A DNA stretch of 64,000 nucleotides from Inga oerstediana. Taxonomy: Eukaryota; Streptophyta; Magnoliopsida; Fabales; Fabaceae. The stretch's first letter is position 1. Each line of letters begins with the position of its first letter. Below the pieces are notes generated by a model. That model saw only the letters and a list, made by a program, of their open reading frames with translations, did no database searches and was not told the origin of the DNA. The stretch covers positions 48,235,318 to 48,299,317 of the forward strand of contig OY723404.1 of assembly GCA_963210345.1 (NCBI GenBank), written 5' to 3'. Position numbers and translations under genes: made by a program. Shown in pieces: positions 33,850 through 45,043 of the stretch.

Positions 33850-36800
33850 TAAGTGTAACTCTTCCTCTTCCCACACCTTGCATCACTTGTGAGACCCTGT
33901 CTACTTTAATATATATATATATATATATATATATGGTTTCCTCTATGTACAACTTTAAAAATTTTGCCGAGGCCATTTCAGAATTTTTTCCCCATGCATA
34001 ATATTACCTTGTAAGCAGTGCATTTTTCTCTTATTCTTATGTCATATTGAGCCTGGGAGTTTTCGCTTCTTATATATTATATATGGATATATATTGAAGA
34101 GCTCGTGTCCTTCTTGTCAGTTCCATAATTCCTTTAAATTGCTCTCACTCCTTACACACACTCGTGTCTATGTATAAATATATGTGCGTATTATATCATA
34201 AATTTATATTTGTCTAAGAATTTAATGCTAGAGGGTAGCTTTAGGGCTATAGAGGGGGCTTAGAATATCTTTAGAGTAACTCTAAGATAATTTTTGAGTT
34301 AATTATTGATAAATTTTTATATGAAAAATTTGTGTAGACTCTCGTTTAGAGATTTGGAGTAAGCCATTTATAATTATCTATGAGCTTAGCTAGAGTCACA
34401 GATAACTCTGAATATTCTTCCATATACTTCTGAATTATGTATGCTTGTGAATGACTATCTTTTATTAAAAAAAATAGACTGAATTATATTTATATGTGTA
34501 TGTATTGTAAATTCTGAAGTAAGTAATGTTACAAGTAGAATTCTTTATAACTCACTTTATTCACATAGTTAATAAATTACTTATAATTAATGTATTGTTG
34601 AATTATTGTTTCCTTTTATGTGTGTTTGAATATGTGATGGTATATAATACGAATAGAAATATGATTTATTGTACTTTGTCTTTTAATGATATTGTATTTA
34701 TTGATGATTGGATATAACTGTCATGGCGGTTGCATTTGTGATAGGTTGGAGTAAGGAGGAATTTGTATGTTGAGATCTTTTACTACGTGATATGCCATCA
34801 CTCGGTGCACAGTGGATGGCACTTGTCAGGGCCCCTTCTCCCATATTTTCCTTTGGCTGGGATTGCATTGGAGCTGTGGGACATGTGACACCTCCTTAAT
34901 TGTGTTCTTTTAAAGAGGGGAGCCATAGTCCAGACTTAAGCTCTACATCTTTGGCTGAGTGTCTCTTAAGAACTGGTGAGCTTGGTACAATCCAGTCAAA
35001 TTGATGAGTTTCTATTGGACTATGTGTTAGCGTATGTCTCCAGTTAGCGGAATAAGGATGGACGGTGATATAAGGGAGGTTGCATCTTACATATTGCATA
35101 TTGCATAATTGTATATTACATGTTATGATGAAAATATAGATTTACATAATGATGATTAAACTTGTTTTTGTCTTGTATGAGGATTATGATATATACAAAT
35201 ATATATGTAATCAGTTCCTTCTTTTTATCATATGTGATTTGCTTATGTACGGTAGAAACTTTCAGTAGTTACTGAGACGTGGCATCTCATCCCCATTTAT
35301 TTACATTTTTCAGGTGATTGTTTTAGTAAGGAGCAAGGGAAGACAATTATGGAGTAAGCCTTGAAGGCTCTTTTGTACTCCTAGAGCTCGTATTATGTCA
35401 TTTTGATTGCCACGACCCTAAGACTTCCACATTTTATTTTGTTTTGTTGAAATATTTTGAGGATTTGATTTAATACTGTGACGTGAGCTTTATTTGAACC
35501 GATTTGCATTTTGATGGTTTGAATGTTGAACATCCTTATTGGCGATATTTGAAATACTTTGGTTAAGTATTTAGTTGTTTTGATTTGAGGTGTTACATTT
35601 TTTGTATCAGAGCTACAACGTTCTGTGACCATTTATTTTATTGTTTTGAAAAATATTTTTCAAAACTTGTGATTTCTTTACATTTCTTAGAGGTCATGGC
35701 AATTGAAATATAAATTGTGCCCTTCCCTTATTAGTTTTAGTTATTTGATAAAAAGTAAATTTGTAGCTTAACATTTAAGTTCTTGTATGCTTGTGATATT
35801 CTACATGGGAGGGGAGGAAGGGTCCTAAACCAAAAGATTCAACTAATTAACAATGGGAAATTGTAGTATGATTTTGCAACCTAGGTGCAAGCAAATATAT
35901 GGTCTTAAATCTCAATAAAATGGTTTAAAGGTCAGAATGAGTGGGGGAAAAAACCACACTAAGAAAGAAAAAGAATGGATCGAGCACGGAAATGTGAGTG
36001 GTAAAATTACTTGGGTATGTGTAAAAAAAAAACGAGAGAGAACTCTGAATTTTCTTCTAGTCAAGATGTGATTTAACTTTTAAATTTTCATAGTTGTTAA
36101 TATATGTGTATAATAAATTCAGTAAAAATTTGATGAATTGTACAAGTTTCTTTTTGTACTATAATTGCCCATTTTCATGATATCTTCAAATGTTGGAATG
36201 TGTTATTGAATTGATGTTAATTGATGCGCATGCTTGGATGAAATTGCCATAGCTTGTGGTTACACTAGTTTAAATTTTAAAGATGAATAGCGTGGACTTT
36301 TCGCTTGAGGTTGCTGGATATAAGTGTAAATCTGTATTGTATTTGGTTTAGAGTTCCATTGGTTTTGCCATGCAACTTTAAAGAATTGCACGTTATTCAC
36401 ATGATTTATTTACCTTGTATTTATTCCACTATTTTTTTTAAAAAATTGATTATCTAGAGTTTAATTTGCCTCGCTCGGTTTATTATGTCATTTGAGTTAG
36501 AATGTCATTAGATTTAATGAGTGTTTAGAAGAAAGAAGGGGAAAAATTTAGTTCCTAGACTCATATGAAGGTCATAATATAATTTTAAAATGTCAATGGT
36601 CACTAACACAGTTTGTTGGTATACAAATTCATACATGTGCATGTGTATGTATGCCAATTATGGAGATATATACATCAAAATATATAATAGATATTATAAA
36701 AATACAAAATCTGGGATGAATATATAAATAAATAAACCATCTTAATCTAGTGTTTGAACATCTATGTGAAAAGTTGAAGAAGATAATAATATAATTTTTA

Positions 36801-37820
36801 TATTTTAGATAGATGCTCAGATAATGTGTGATCTATATAACCAACTTTGGAATAGGGTTTTGTTGTTGTTTTTGTTGCTTGGACATAAAATTTTTCTTGT
36901 ATTATATAAAATTTGGAATGAATGGTAAAAAAAAAAATTTATCTACTTGTATATTGAAGTGAGTGATTTTATAGTTTATACTTGTTCGATGAATTAATAC
37001 TACAATTTTTCTAGAAGGCTAGAAGCATGACATGGATTCACCTTGTGGGATTCTGTGATGACTGATGCTATATTTGGGTTGTTTGGTGATTTAAGATACA
37101 AAATACTTTAGGAGCGATTGATAAGAGGAGTAGTCTAAGCTTGAAATTTTGCGAAGTAAATGAACCAGTTTCTTGGGAAGTGCAATATATATTTTTTTAA
37201 AAAAAAATCGAAGCTCACATAAGGGATTTGCTGATTCATTCACTAAGACCATAGTTATTATGAAAGAGCTAAGTAAACATGGAGAAAGGTATAGAAAGTA
37301 TTGTTCAATGTGTGGAAGGTTAGGTCACATAAAAAAAATTGAAAATATTAATTAGTGATTAGATAAAGAATACTTTTACAGATAAGATTTGAAGTTTTAT
37401 AATACTAGCATATGATTGTGAATAATAATTTATCGTGTTTAAATAGAAGTTATATATGAATATATTTTATTATTTTGCATATGTTTTTGTTCTGGCGAGT
37501 GCTTCTTGATTACTATGTTGGTAGTTTAGATGCCCAAACTTGAATATCTGGATCTTGCAGAATTATCACAAGGAGTATTCGTTATTGGAAAGTAATATAT
37601 ATATATATATATATTATGAATAAAACATATGGTTAAAGATTTATGCCGTTGTGTTGTGAGTTGTGGATTGTAAAATATTGTGTGCTTTGTATTCATTTGG
37701 ACATATAATTTGAAAGAATTAACTGAATATACTGTTGACTATTTAAAGTGGGTTTGGTAGGAACCCTTCAAGAGAGCTTGTTGTTGCAAAGTATGATTTG
37801 TAGTAACAACAATAGGGAAA

Positions 37821-38119
37821 TTTGAATGATATTTCAGGAAGTGATACATCTTCTTCTGAATGATATTTCTGACCTTCACGAAGATTGGTCTCTCATCATG
37901 GAAGCGAAAGAAATGCTACGACGCGACTGGGTTGTGATGATAGAATATATAGAGAGAAATTTGAATGCTAGAGCTGATTTAATTGCCAAGTCAGCTTTGA
38001 ACGACTACCCTGGTTTGACCATTATGGGCCCTGACACGTTGGCTAGCGTTATGCAGCTATCTTAGTTTTGTGTTTAATTTTTAGTTTTGTTTTATGTTTT
38101 CCTTTTGTATCAAAAAAAA
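37821..38119 (+). mobile_element. Short 5'-truncated L1 LINE with target duplication
   Basis: 299 bp between AACAACAATAGGGAAA (37805-37820) and AACAACGATAGGGAAA (38120-38135), 15 of 16 identical. It has an open frame (37826-38065) whose protein, with 'HEDWSLIMEAKEMLRRDW', 'IERNLNARADLIAKSA' and 'GLTIMGP', looks like the end of the RNase H (RVT_3) domain of plant L1 elements. It ends TTTTGTATC plus an A run. This explains the only pol-like piece in the LARD-B core. Confidence 0.85.
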
Positions 38120-39430
38120 AACAACGATAGGGAAAACATCAAAGTGCAAGAGTAGTGTACGATAAAGTTGATGCTGGCTGATGGCAAAAAAAAAAAAAAA
38201 AGTTGATGCTAGCTAGACTAGAATAATGGTAGGAAATTATATGGTATATAGGTTGTATGTTCACGAAATTAAGGATTTAATAAATCTTAATAAGAATTCT
38301 AATTTGTCTGTATAGACAAATAATAAACCTGATAGAGTAAGAAGATTAGAGAAAGAAAAAAAGGATTAGAGGGAGAATCTTGATAAAAAAATTTATATTG
38401 CCAAGGCAAAGTATAATGATAACTATATATATGATTGATTAACTGGCATTATAGTTAGATATTGAGACTTGTACTCTTTTAATGATATGTATATATATAT
38501 ATATATATAAAGAGGTGATTTTTTTTAATTTATTTTTGAGAAATATTGAATCTTCGTGAGTTATAAAAAAAAGTGACATGTAAGTTTTGGATATGTGGTG
38601 ATTTTCAAAGCTTTTGTTATAAATGAAAATTTCTCAAGAGTCATGTTTTATACCAACCATATATTTTGTGGGCATATATCTTTTTGTGTATTTGAATTGA
38701 TCATGAAGTGTTGAAACTTAATATTTTCTGGGAGCCCATTCACGTGAGTTAAATAGAATCATTTAATAAATTATCATTTGTAAAATAATAATAATAATAA
38801 TAAATGATGAAATCAAATTTGTTGTGAACTAAATATTTTGTGGAACTGGTGGAGAAAATATTTTTAACTGTGGTTCTCTAAATGCTTTTTGTTTACTACA
38901 TGTAAATATGACATAGCAAATTCAGCCTGGAGAATATAAAAAGTTTTCTTTTGCAAGGTTTTGAAATACGTAATTCTTATTCATAAACAGGATTGTTGCC
39001 CCCTTCAAAATGTCAAATGAGCGACAAATGACTACATTCACTAGTAAGTAGTGAAATGATTAAATAACAAGATGCTGGCTGAGTAATTAGTCTTAAGGGT
39101 AAGGTTGAGGTCTATGACATTGGGATTTTGTTTGAGATTGGTAATTTGTAGCAGATACTCAATCAAATTTTGGGCGAAGGTCTCTTGCACATTAGGAAGG
39201 GTGCGTGTAGAAAAAGAATTTATAATGAATTGATTATATGTTAAATGGTGTTAATCAAATTTTGTTTTAAATTGGTATGCTAAAGTACTTCCATGGTTTA
39301 AAGATTCTATGTTTTCCTATTTATTTATTTTATTGTATCCACATGTTTGCCTTTTTCCCAATTTTCCGTATGGTTGTTGTGGGTCTCTTTTATTGATTTG
39401 AGTTCAACGCTATTGGTTTGTAGATGTTAT

Positions 39431-39693
39431 CAGTGTTCTGGAAATCGGACCGGACCGGCCGGTCCGGCCCGGTAACCGGCGAACCGGCCGGTTGGCCGGT
39501 CCGGTTTCCATTTTTTAAAAAAAAAAAAATTTTTTTAATATTTTCTTTAGAATTTCATACCAATAAGCCTAAAATTTTCAATTTCTCACCGGTTTGGTCC
39601 CGGTTTAGCTCCGGTTTGGCCCCGGTTTGACCCATTGACCCTTAACCCAGTACCCCGACCGGTTCAATACCCGGTCCGAGTTTTAATACCTTG
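39431..39693 (+). mobile_element. GGACCGG-rich hAT-type MITE, copy 3
   Basis: 263 bp with an 8-bp GATGTTAT duplication (39423-39430 and 39694-39701). Starts CAGTGTTCTGGAAATCGG and ends TTTTAATACCTTG. The GGTTTGGTCCCGG and GGTTTAGCTCCGG units near 39590-39630 show a small internal tandem expansion relative to copy 1. Confidence 0.9.
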
Positions 39694-39859
39694 GATGTTA
39701 TTACTGAGTTCTCTTAGAAAAAATGAAACTAAAACTTTTTAGTTGGCCAAAACAAAGTAAACAATTAATAATGTTTTAGTGTTAGGAGTGGAGGTGTATT
39801 TTATGTTGAAACTTATTAGATGTTGATTAATATGTTGAATTTTGGGGACAAAATTCTTT

Positions 39860-39875
39860 GTTAGGAGGGGAGAAT
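39860..39875 (+). other. Polypurine tract of LARD-B
   Basis: GTTAGGAGGGGAGAAT stands directly before the 3' LTR start TGTAACATCC. Position and composition match the tract in LARD-A. Confidence 0.75.
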
Positions 39876-40790
39876 TGTAACATCCTTCTTTTTAAACTTA
39901 GAGAATCAAGATTACCTTTAGAATTAATTCACATTTAAATGAAGTATTTATTCTAAAAATCATAATAAATAATTGAGAACAAGTATTATATAAAACTCTT
40001 CTCTATAATTCTGGCAAAAAAAAAAAATCTCTATAAAAAATGTTTATATGTATAAGTAAACATATATTAAGTAGTCAGCTAGTTTTATTTTAACAAAAAA
40101 TAATAATAAAAATGTAAGGTTTTAATATGGATTGAGTCAAACTATTTATATTTGACTTAGTTTTAATATGTGTATAGCCTTTAAATAAGTGTATTTAAAT
40201 TTTAGTTTGGAGTTAAAATATATAAATAATATGGAGATCTTTTAATAGCCCAATTGTTAAAGACCCAAATGTTAAGAAAACCCTAACCCTCTTTTATAAG
40301 TTCTCTTCTCTCCACACTCATCGTTCTCTTCCAGCCGCTCCACTCTCAGCCATAACTTGAAAGGTGCATTTCTTTTCTCTTCATTTCTCGTTTTTGTGCT
40401 TTCTACCTCCACTCCAGTCAAAGAATGTCTTATCAATCATTCTATTTGTCTTTATTCTTTCCTCTTTAGTGTTCTATTTTATTTTTTTTCTTGTCAAATC
40501 ATCCACCCTTTCTCCATTATTTTGTTGTTTATGTGTGTAATTCATTTTCAATGCTCACACCAACACTCCTTTATTTTTTTTTACTGATGGTGCTTATGTG
40601 TGTTAATATATACACAATTTAATTTATTCTTCTTGTTTTTTTTGTTACTGTTGGTGTTGGAAAATGTGTGTGTGTATTCTTATTATTTCCTCACTCGCCC
40701 CACCTTCCATCGCAACAATAACAGTGTGACACAATGCGCATATTATATGAATATTTCATTTCCCAAGCTACTTCGTTTCTAACACTGTAA

Positions 40791-41840
40791 TGCCCCGTTT
40801 GGTACATTGAAATTGGAATATGAGAAGTGGAAGTGGAAGTGAAATTTTAAAAGTGGTTTGTTTGGTAGATTGGAATTCACCTCCATGATGGAAGTCACTT
40901 CCCTGGATAGACCTATAGAAATGGGGTTGGTTCCATGGAGTGAAAATTATTGACTATTATACCCCCATATATTTTATCAATTGACCATGTTGCCCACACG
41001 ACCTTTCTTCATCTTTCTTCACTTCCAGATTTGATAGCCTCCCCCTCCCCCTCTTACAGCGATGATGCGCCCCCTCCCTCTCTTACGGCGACGGCGAGTA
41101 GAGCGATGGAGAGCCACAACAGCGGCGATACAGCAACGTCGAAGTGGCTCTTTCCCCCACTATCCTTCTACCCTTTCTTCTTCCCTCCATCGGCAACCAT
41201 GATCTTCCACCACAATGGCGATGGCGGTCCTCCATCTTCTTCTGCAAGCTCCGTCTCCTTTTCCCTCTTCAACCTGTCATCTTCGGCTACCTCCGTCGAC
41301 CATGCTCCACGATTTTTTATCTGGGTTTTTGGTTCTTCCCCTTCCCTCTTCAGCCTGACATCTTCGACAACCACAGCGTCTTCCTGGTGTTGATTTGGAA
41401 GCTTAAATCAAATTCCTATCCCTCTCTTTAGAAAGAACGCTGTCGAATTCAGATCTCTATTAGCTTCAAGCTCAGATCCTCGCTTCTCGATCTCTATTTT
41501 TGTTTGAGTTGATTTTCAATATTTTTTTGGATTTGATTTATACTCTATAGTTAAGATTGATTTATGATTGAGTTTGTGTATGAGTTCTTTGGCAACTGGT
41601 GGTCAATTTTCGGTGAGATACCGTCGTGGATGCCTTTTTGGCCGATGGTATTGATTTTTTTTGGTTCAGAGATTTTTTTTGGATCAAGGGTATTTTGGTA
41701 TTTTCCTATTATCAATATAAATTTTAATTAAAATTTATATCCCACTTCCATGCTCATACCAAACACACTTTAAAACTCACTTCCAATTCTAATTCCACTT
41801 CTAATTCCATAAAAAATTCTTCCAACATACCAACGAGGCA
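40791..41840 (-). mobile_element. PIF/Harbinger-like element in the 3' LTR, opposite orientation
   Basis: 1050 bp between TAA duplications (40788-40790 and 41841-41843). Its right end, read inverted (TGCCTCGTTGGTATGTTGG and onward), is clearly related to the left end of the 5' LTR element at 32784, by eye about 80% over 150 bases. The two therefore point in opposite directions at the same LTR position. The frames at 40950-41431 are low-complexity and carry no transposase motif. Confidence 0.75.
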
Positions 41841-42131
41841 TAAGTGTAACTCTTCCGCTTCCCACACCTCGCATCCCTTGTGAGACCCTATCTACTTTAA
41901 TATATATATATATATGGTTTCCTTTATGTACAACTTCTTTAAAAATTTTGCCGAGGCCATTTTAGAATTTTTCCCCATGCATAATATTAACTTGTAAGAA
42001 GTGCATTTTTTCTCTTATTCTTATGTCATAATATTAACTCCACCTATGTTTATAGCCGGTCCTAAGCCCGGGTAAAGGAGGAGGGTTGTGTTAGGCCTCG
42101 ACAGCCAATGTAAAACCCTGTCGAATCTCTT

Positions 42132-42824
42132 ATGAACATGGATCAACAAAGAAATTATGCTAATGCTAGGTCATTGCCTGTAAGTAATGCGTTGTATGTC
42201 TCGAGTACAGTGATAAGTGAGCGAGGGCCGCTGCATCGTTGCCCGGATGTAGTGTTAAATGAGCAAGGGCTATCGCTCTCTTCTGAACAGAGACGGCTAA
42301 AGAAGCTAGTTCATGAGAGCAAGATCAGATTTGGCACTTGGAACGTTGGGACTTTGAATGCCAAATCTATGGAGGTGGTGGACGTAATGAATGATCGAAA
42401 GATTAATATCTTGTGCCTTCAAGAAACTAAATGGGTGGGAGAAAGGTCTCGAGAAATTAATGGTTTTAAGCTTTGGTATACAGGAAAGGTTAATGGAAGG
42501 AATGGTGTTGGTATCATCACTGATAATGAATGGAGAAAGAACGTGGTGGAAGTTAAGAGGGTTGAGGACAGAATCATTTCTTTAAAAATGATTGTTGGGA
42601 AAGATACTATAAACATTATCAGTGCGTATGCACCCCAAGTAGGGGCAAAAGCACATCTTAAGGAAAAGTTATGGGAAGATTTAGAGGGGCCTATTCAGAG
42701 TATCCCACTAACCGAAAAGATTTTTATTGGAGGAGATCTTAATGGACATGTAGGTAAGGAGGCAGGACCTCATGCAAGGGCTCATGGGGATTTTAGATTT
42801 GGGGTGCTCAATAATAAAGGTTAA
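42132..42824 (+). pseudogene. RTE LINE endonuclease domain
   Basis: A 230-residue open frame. After a 60-residue leader comes an apurinic/apyrimidinic-type endonuclease: FGTWNVGTLNAKS (about residues 72-84), LCLQETKW, GVGIITD, ISAYAPQ and GGDLNGHVG. These match the catalytic Asn, Glu and Asp positions of the family. The frame stops (TAA) before the last motif; the downstream sequence near 43010 reads TQYRVLVLD where the family normally has a catalytic histidine. In active elements this domain nicks the target DNA. Confidence 0.85.
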
Positions 42825-43657
42825 TCTATTATTGATTTCTCCCTCGCATATAACCTCAGGATTGTTAATACTTGTTTTAAGAAGAGAGAAGAGCATTTAA
42901 TAACATATAAGAGTGGAGATGCCAAGACACATATTAACTTCTTTTTGGTAAGGAAATCTGATAGAAAACTTTGTACTAACTACAAAGTGATTCCTGGGGA
43001 TGGTGTGACTACACAATATAGGGTTTTGGTCCTTGATGTGAATATTAAGTATGTAAAATAAAAGCACCAGCAAGTTTTAAATCCAAGGGTCAGGTGGTGG
43101 TAGTTAAAGGGGGAGAAACGGGAGATTTTTAAGAGAACTCTTTTGGAGGAGGGGGAATAGGAGTTACAAGGAAGTGCTAATATCTTGTGGGAAAAAATGT
43201 CTAAAAAGGTCCAGAAGGTTGTTAAAGTAATTTTGGGAGAATCAAAAGGTTTTGGTCGGTAGGATAAGGAGACTTGGTGGTGGGATGAGACTATTTAAGA
43301 GAAAGTTAAGCATAAGAAAGACTGTTTTAAAGCAATACACTTGAGTAATAATGTTGACAAATAGGAAAGCTATCGTTTGACTAAAAAGGAGGCTAAGAAG
43401 ACAGTGAGTGAAGCTCGTAATAAAGCATATGAGGAGTTTACAAGGAGTTAGGAACAAAGGCGGGGGAGTGTAAGATTTACAAGATTGCAAAGAACAAGGA
43501 GAGAAAATCGAGAGACTTGGATCAAGTGAGGTGTATAAAGGATGAAGAAGGAAAAGTTTTGGTTACTGATGGAGATATTAAGAATTAAGAATAGGTGGGA
43601 AGCCTACTTTTATAAGTTGTTCAATGATGGAGGGGGGAGCCTTGTGATTGCGAAGAT

Positions 43658-44632
43658 TTGACAACTCTAGAAAGTGATCTTAATTTGTCATTTTACCGCA
43701 GGATTCGAGTTGGTGAGGTTAGGGAAGCTCTTAAGAAAATGGAAAATGGTAAATCTGTTGGGCTTGATGGGATTCCTATTGAAGTTTGGAAATGTTTGGG
43801 TGAAGAAGGTATGTTGTGGCTCACAAAATTAGTTAATGAGATTTTACGATTCAAGAAAATGCCGGATGAGTGGAGGAAAAGTACTTTGATTCCTATTTAT
43901 AAGAATAAAGGGGATATTCAAAATTGTGCAAATTATAGAGGAATTAAGCTTATGAGTCATACAATGAAATTATGGGAAAAGATTATGGAACGTAGGTTGA
44001 GATTGGAGACTGAAATTGCTGAAAACCAATTCAGATTTATGCCAGGAAGGTCTACAATAGAAGCGATTTATTTATTAAGGGGGTTTATGGAAAATTATAG
44101 GAGCAAAGGAAGAGATTTGCATATGGTTTTCATTGATTTGGAAAAAGCATATGACTATGTGCCAAGAGATATACTCTGGAAAGCCTTGGAAAAGAAGGGG
44201 GTGCGGTTTGCATATATCAAAGCCATTCAGGACATGTATGAGGGGGTTACAACCAATGTTAGAACGCCTGGAAGTGTAACAAAGGACTTTCCTATAAGGA
44301 TTGGCCTACATCAGGGATCAGCTATAAGCCCTTATTTGTTTGACCTAGTGGTAGATGTTCTAACTGAGCCTATAAGAGAGGAGATCCCTAAATGCATGCT
44401 TTTTACGAATGATATAGTTCTGTTGGCTGTGTTCAGGGAGGAAATTAATTCTAAACTTGAGATATGGAGACGGACTTTGGAAGTGAAGGGTTTTCGTCTG
44501 AGTAGGAGCAAAACTAAATATATGCATTGTAAGAATGATAAGAGACAAGGTCGAAATGAAGTGGAAGTTAAATTGGGGGGGCAAGTTATTCCGCAAGTGA
44601 CAAAATTTCGGTATTTGGGATCAATTATATAA
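43658..44632 (+). pseudogene. RTE LINE reverse transcriptase core
   Basis: A 324-residue frame with reverse transcriptase blocks: GKSVGLDGIPIEVWK, ADEW-type WRKSTLIPIYKNKGD, NYRGIKLMSHTMKLWE, NQFRFMPGRSTIEAI, HMVFIDLEKAYDYVPR, GLHQGSAISPYLF and CMLFTNDIVLL. The catalytic FADD position reads FTND, losing one of the paired aspartates, so the enzyme would be dead even without the stops. Continuous with the endonuclease through a broken stretch at 42825-43657. Confidence 0.9.
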
Positions 44633-44737
44633 CAATATGGTGAAATTGATGGAGATGTCAATCACAGAATTCAAGCTGGATGGTATAAATGGAGAAAAGC
44701 TGCTGGAGTTATTTTTTATTGGAAAGTACCTAATAAA

Positions 44738-45043
44738 GTGAAAGGGAAGTTCTACTGCACTGCTATAAGACCAACAATGCTATATGGTAGTGAGTGTTGG
44801 GCTTTAAAGGGACTATATGAGCATAAAATGGGGGTGGCCGAGATGAGGATGTTGAGATGGATGTGTGGTCATACAATAAAAGATAAGATTCGTAATGATC
44901 ATATACGTGAAAAAGTTGGAGTGGCCTCTATTAAAGGAAAAACGGTAGAAAGTCGTTTAAGGTGGTTTGGACATGTTCAACGAAGGCCGTTGAATGCACC
45001 GGTGAGGAGGGTTGATCAAGTAGTTTGGAGTCCTATAAAATGA
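44738..45043 (+). pseudogene. RTE LINE C-terminal region
   Basis: Frame with IRPTMLYGSECWALK, MRMLRWMCGHTIKDKIRN and RLRWFGHVQRRP, the conserved C-terminal stretch of plant RTE proteins. It follows the reverse transcriptase frame after a stop at 44630-44632. The sequence goes on in broken form to the GTT tail. Confidence 0.85.

Larger units (their letters stand above)
31643..35597 (+). repeat. 5' LTR of LARD-B
   Basis: TGTAACATCC at the start and GAGGTGTTACA at the end. It carries a hAT MITE (32164-32391) and a PIF/Harbinger-like element (32784-33849). A leader-like phrase (TTTTATAAGTTCTCTTCTCTCC) at about 32060-32081 may mark a TATA-like box and transcription start. The distal half (about 34200-35597) is the inverse of the LTR sequence at 1537-4560. 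Confidence 0.85.
35598..39875 (+). other. LARD-B internal region, non-coding
   Basis: About 4.3 kb. It opens with a primer-binding site: GTATCAGAGC at about 35604-35613, matching the methionine-tRNA type. No reverse transcriptase, integrase or protease motif was found. A short frame at 37173-37355 contains CSMCGRLGH, like the first part of a retroviral-type zinc knuckle but lacking the last cysteine. It holds a LINE fragment (37821-38119) and a hAT MITE (39431-39693). It ends in AGGAGGGGAGAAT, the polypurine tract. Confidence 0.65.

Noticed and set aside
34526..34717. Small frame repeated at 45634-45825
   Set aside because: Another LTR-borne frame, duplicated because the two LTRs are copies; no domain and no codon-level constraint visible.
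35600..35615. tRNA gene
   Set aside because: The GTATCAGAGC match is a primer-binding site next to an LTR; no cloverleaf is present. The same holds at 18359 and 30542.
40950..41431. Serine/phenylalanine-rich frames as a gene
   Set aside because: They lie wholly in the Harbinger-like insertion, overlap in two frames and have no domain.
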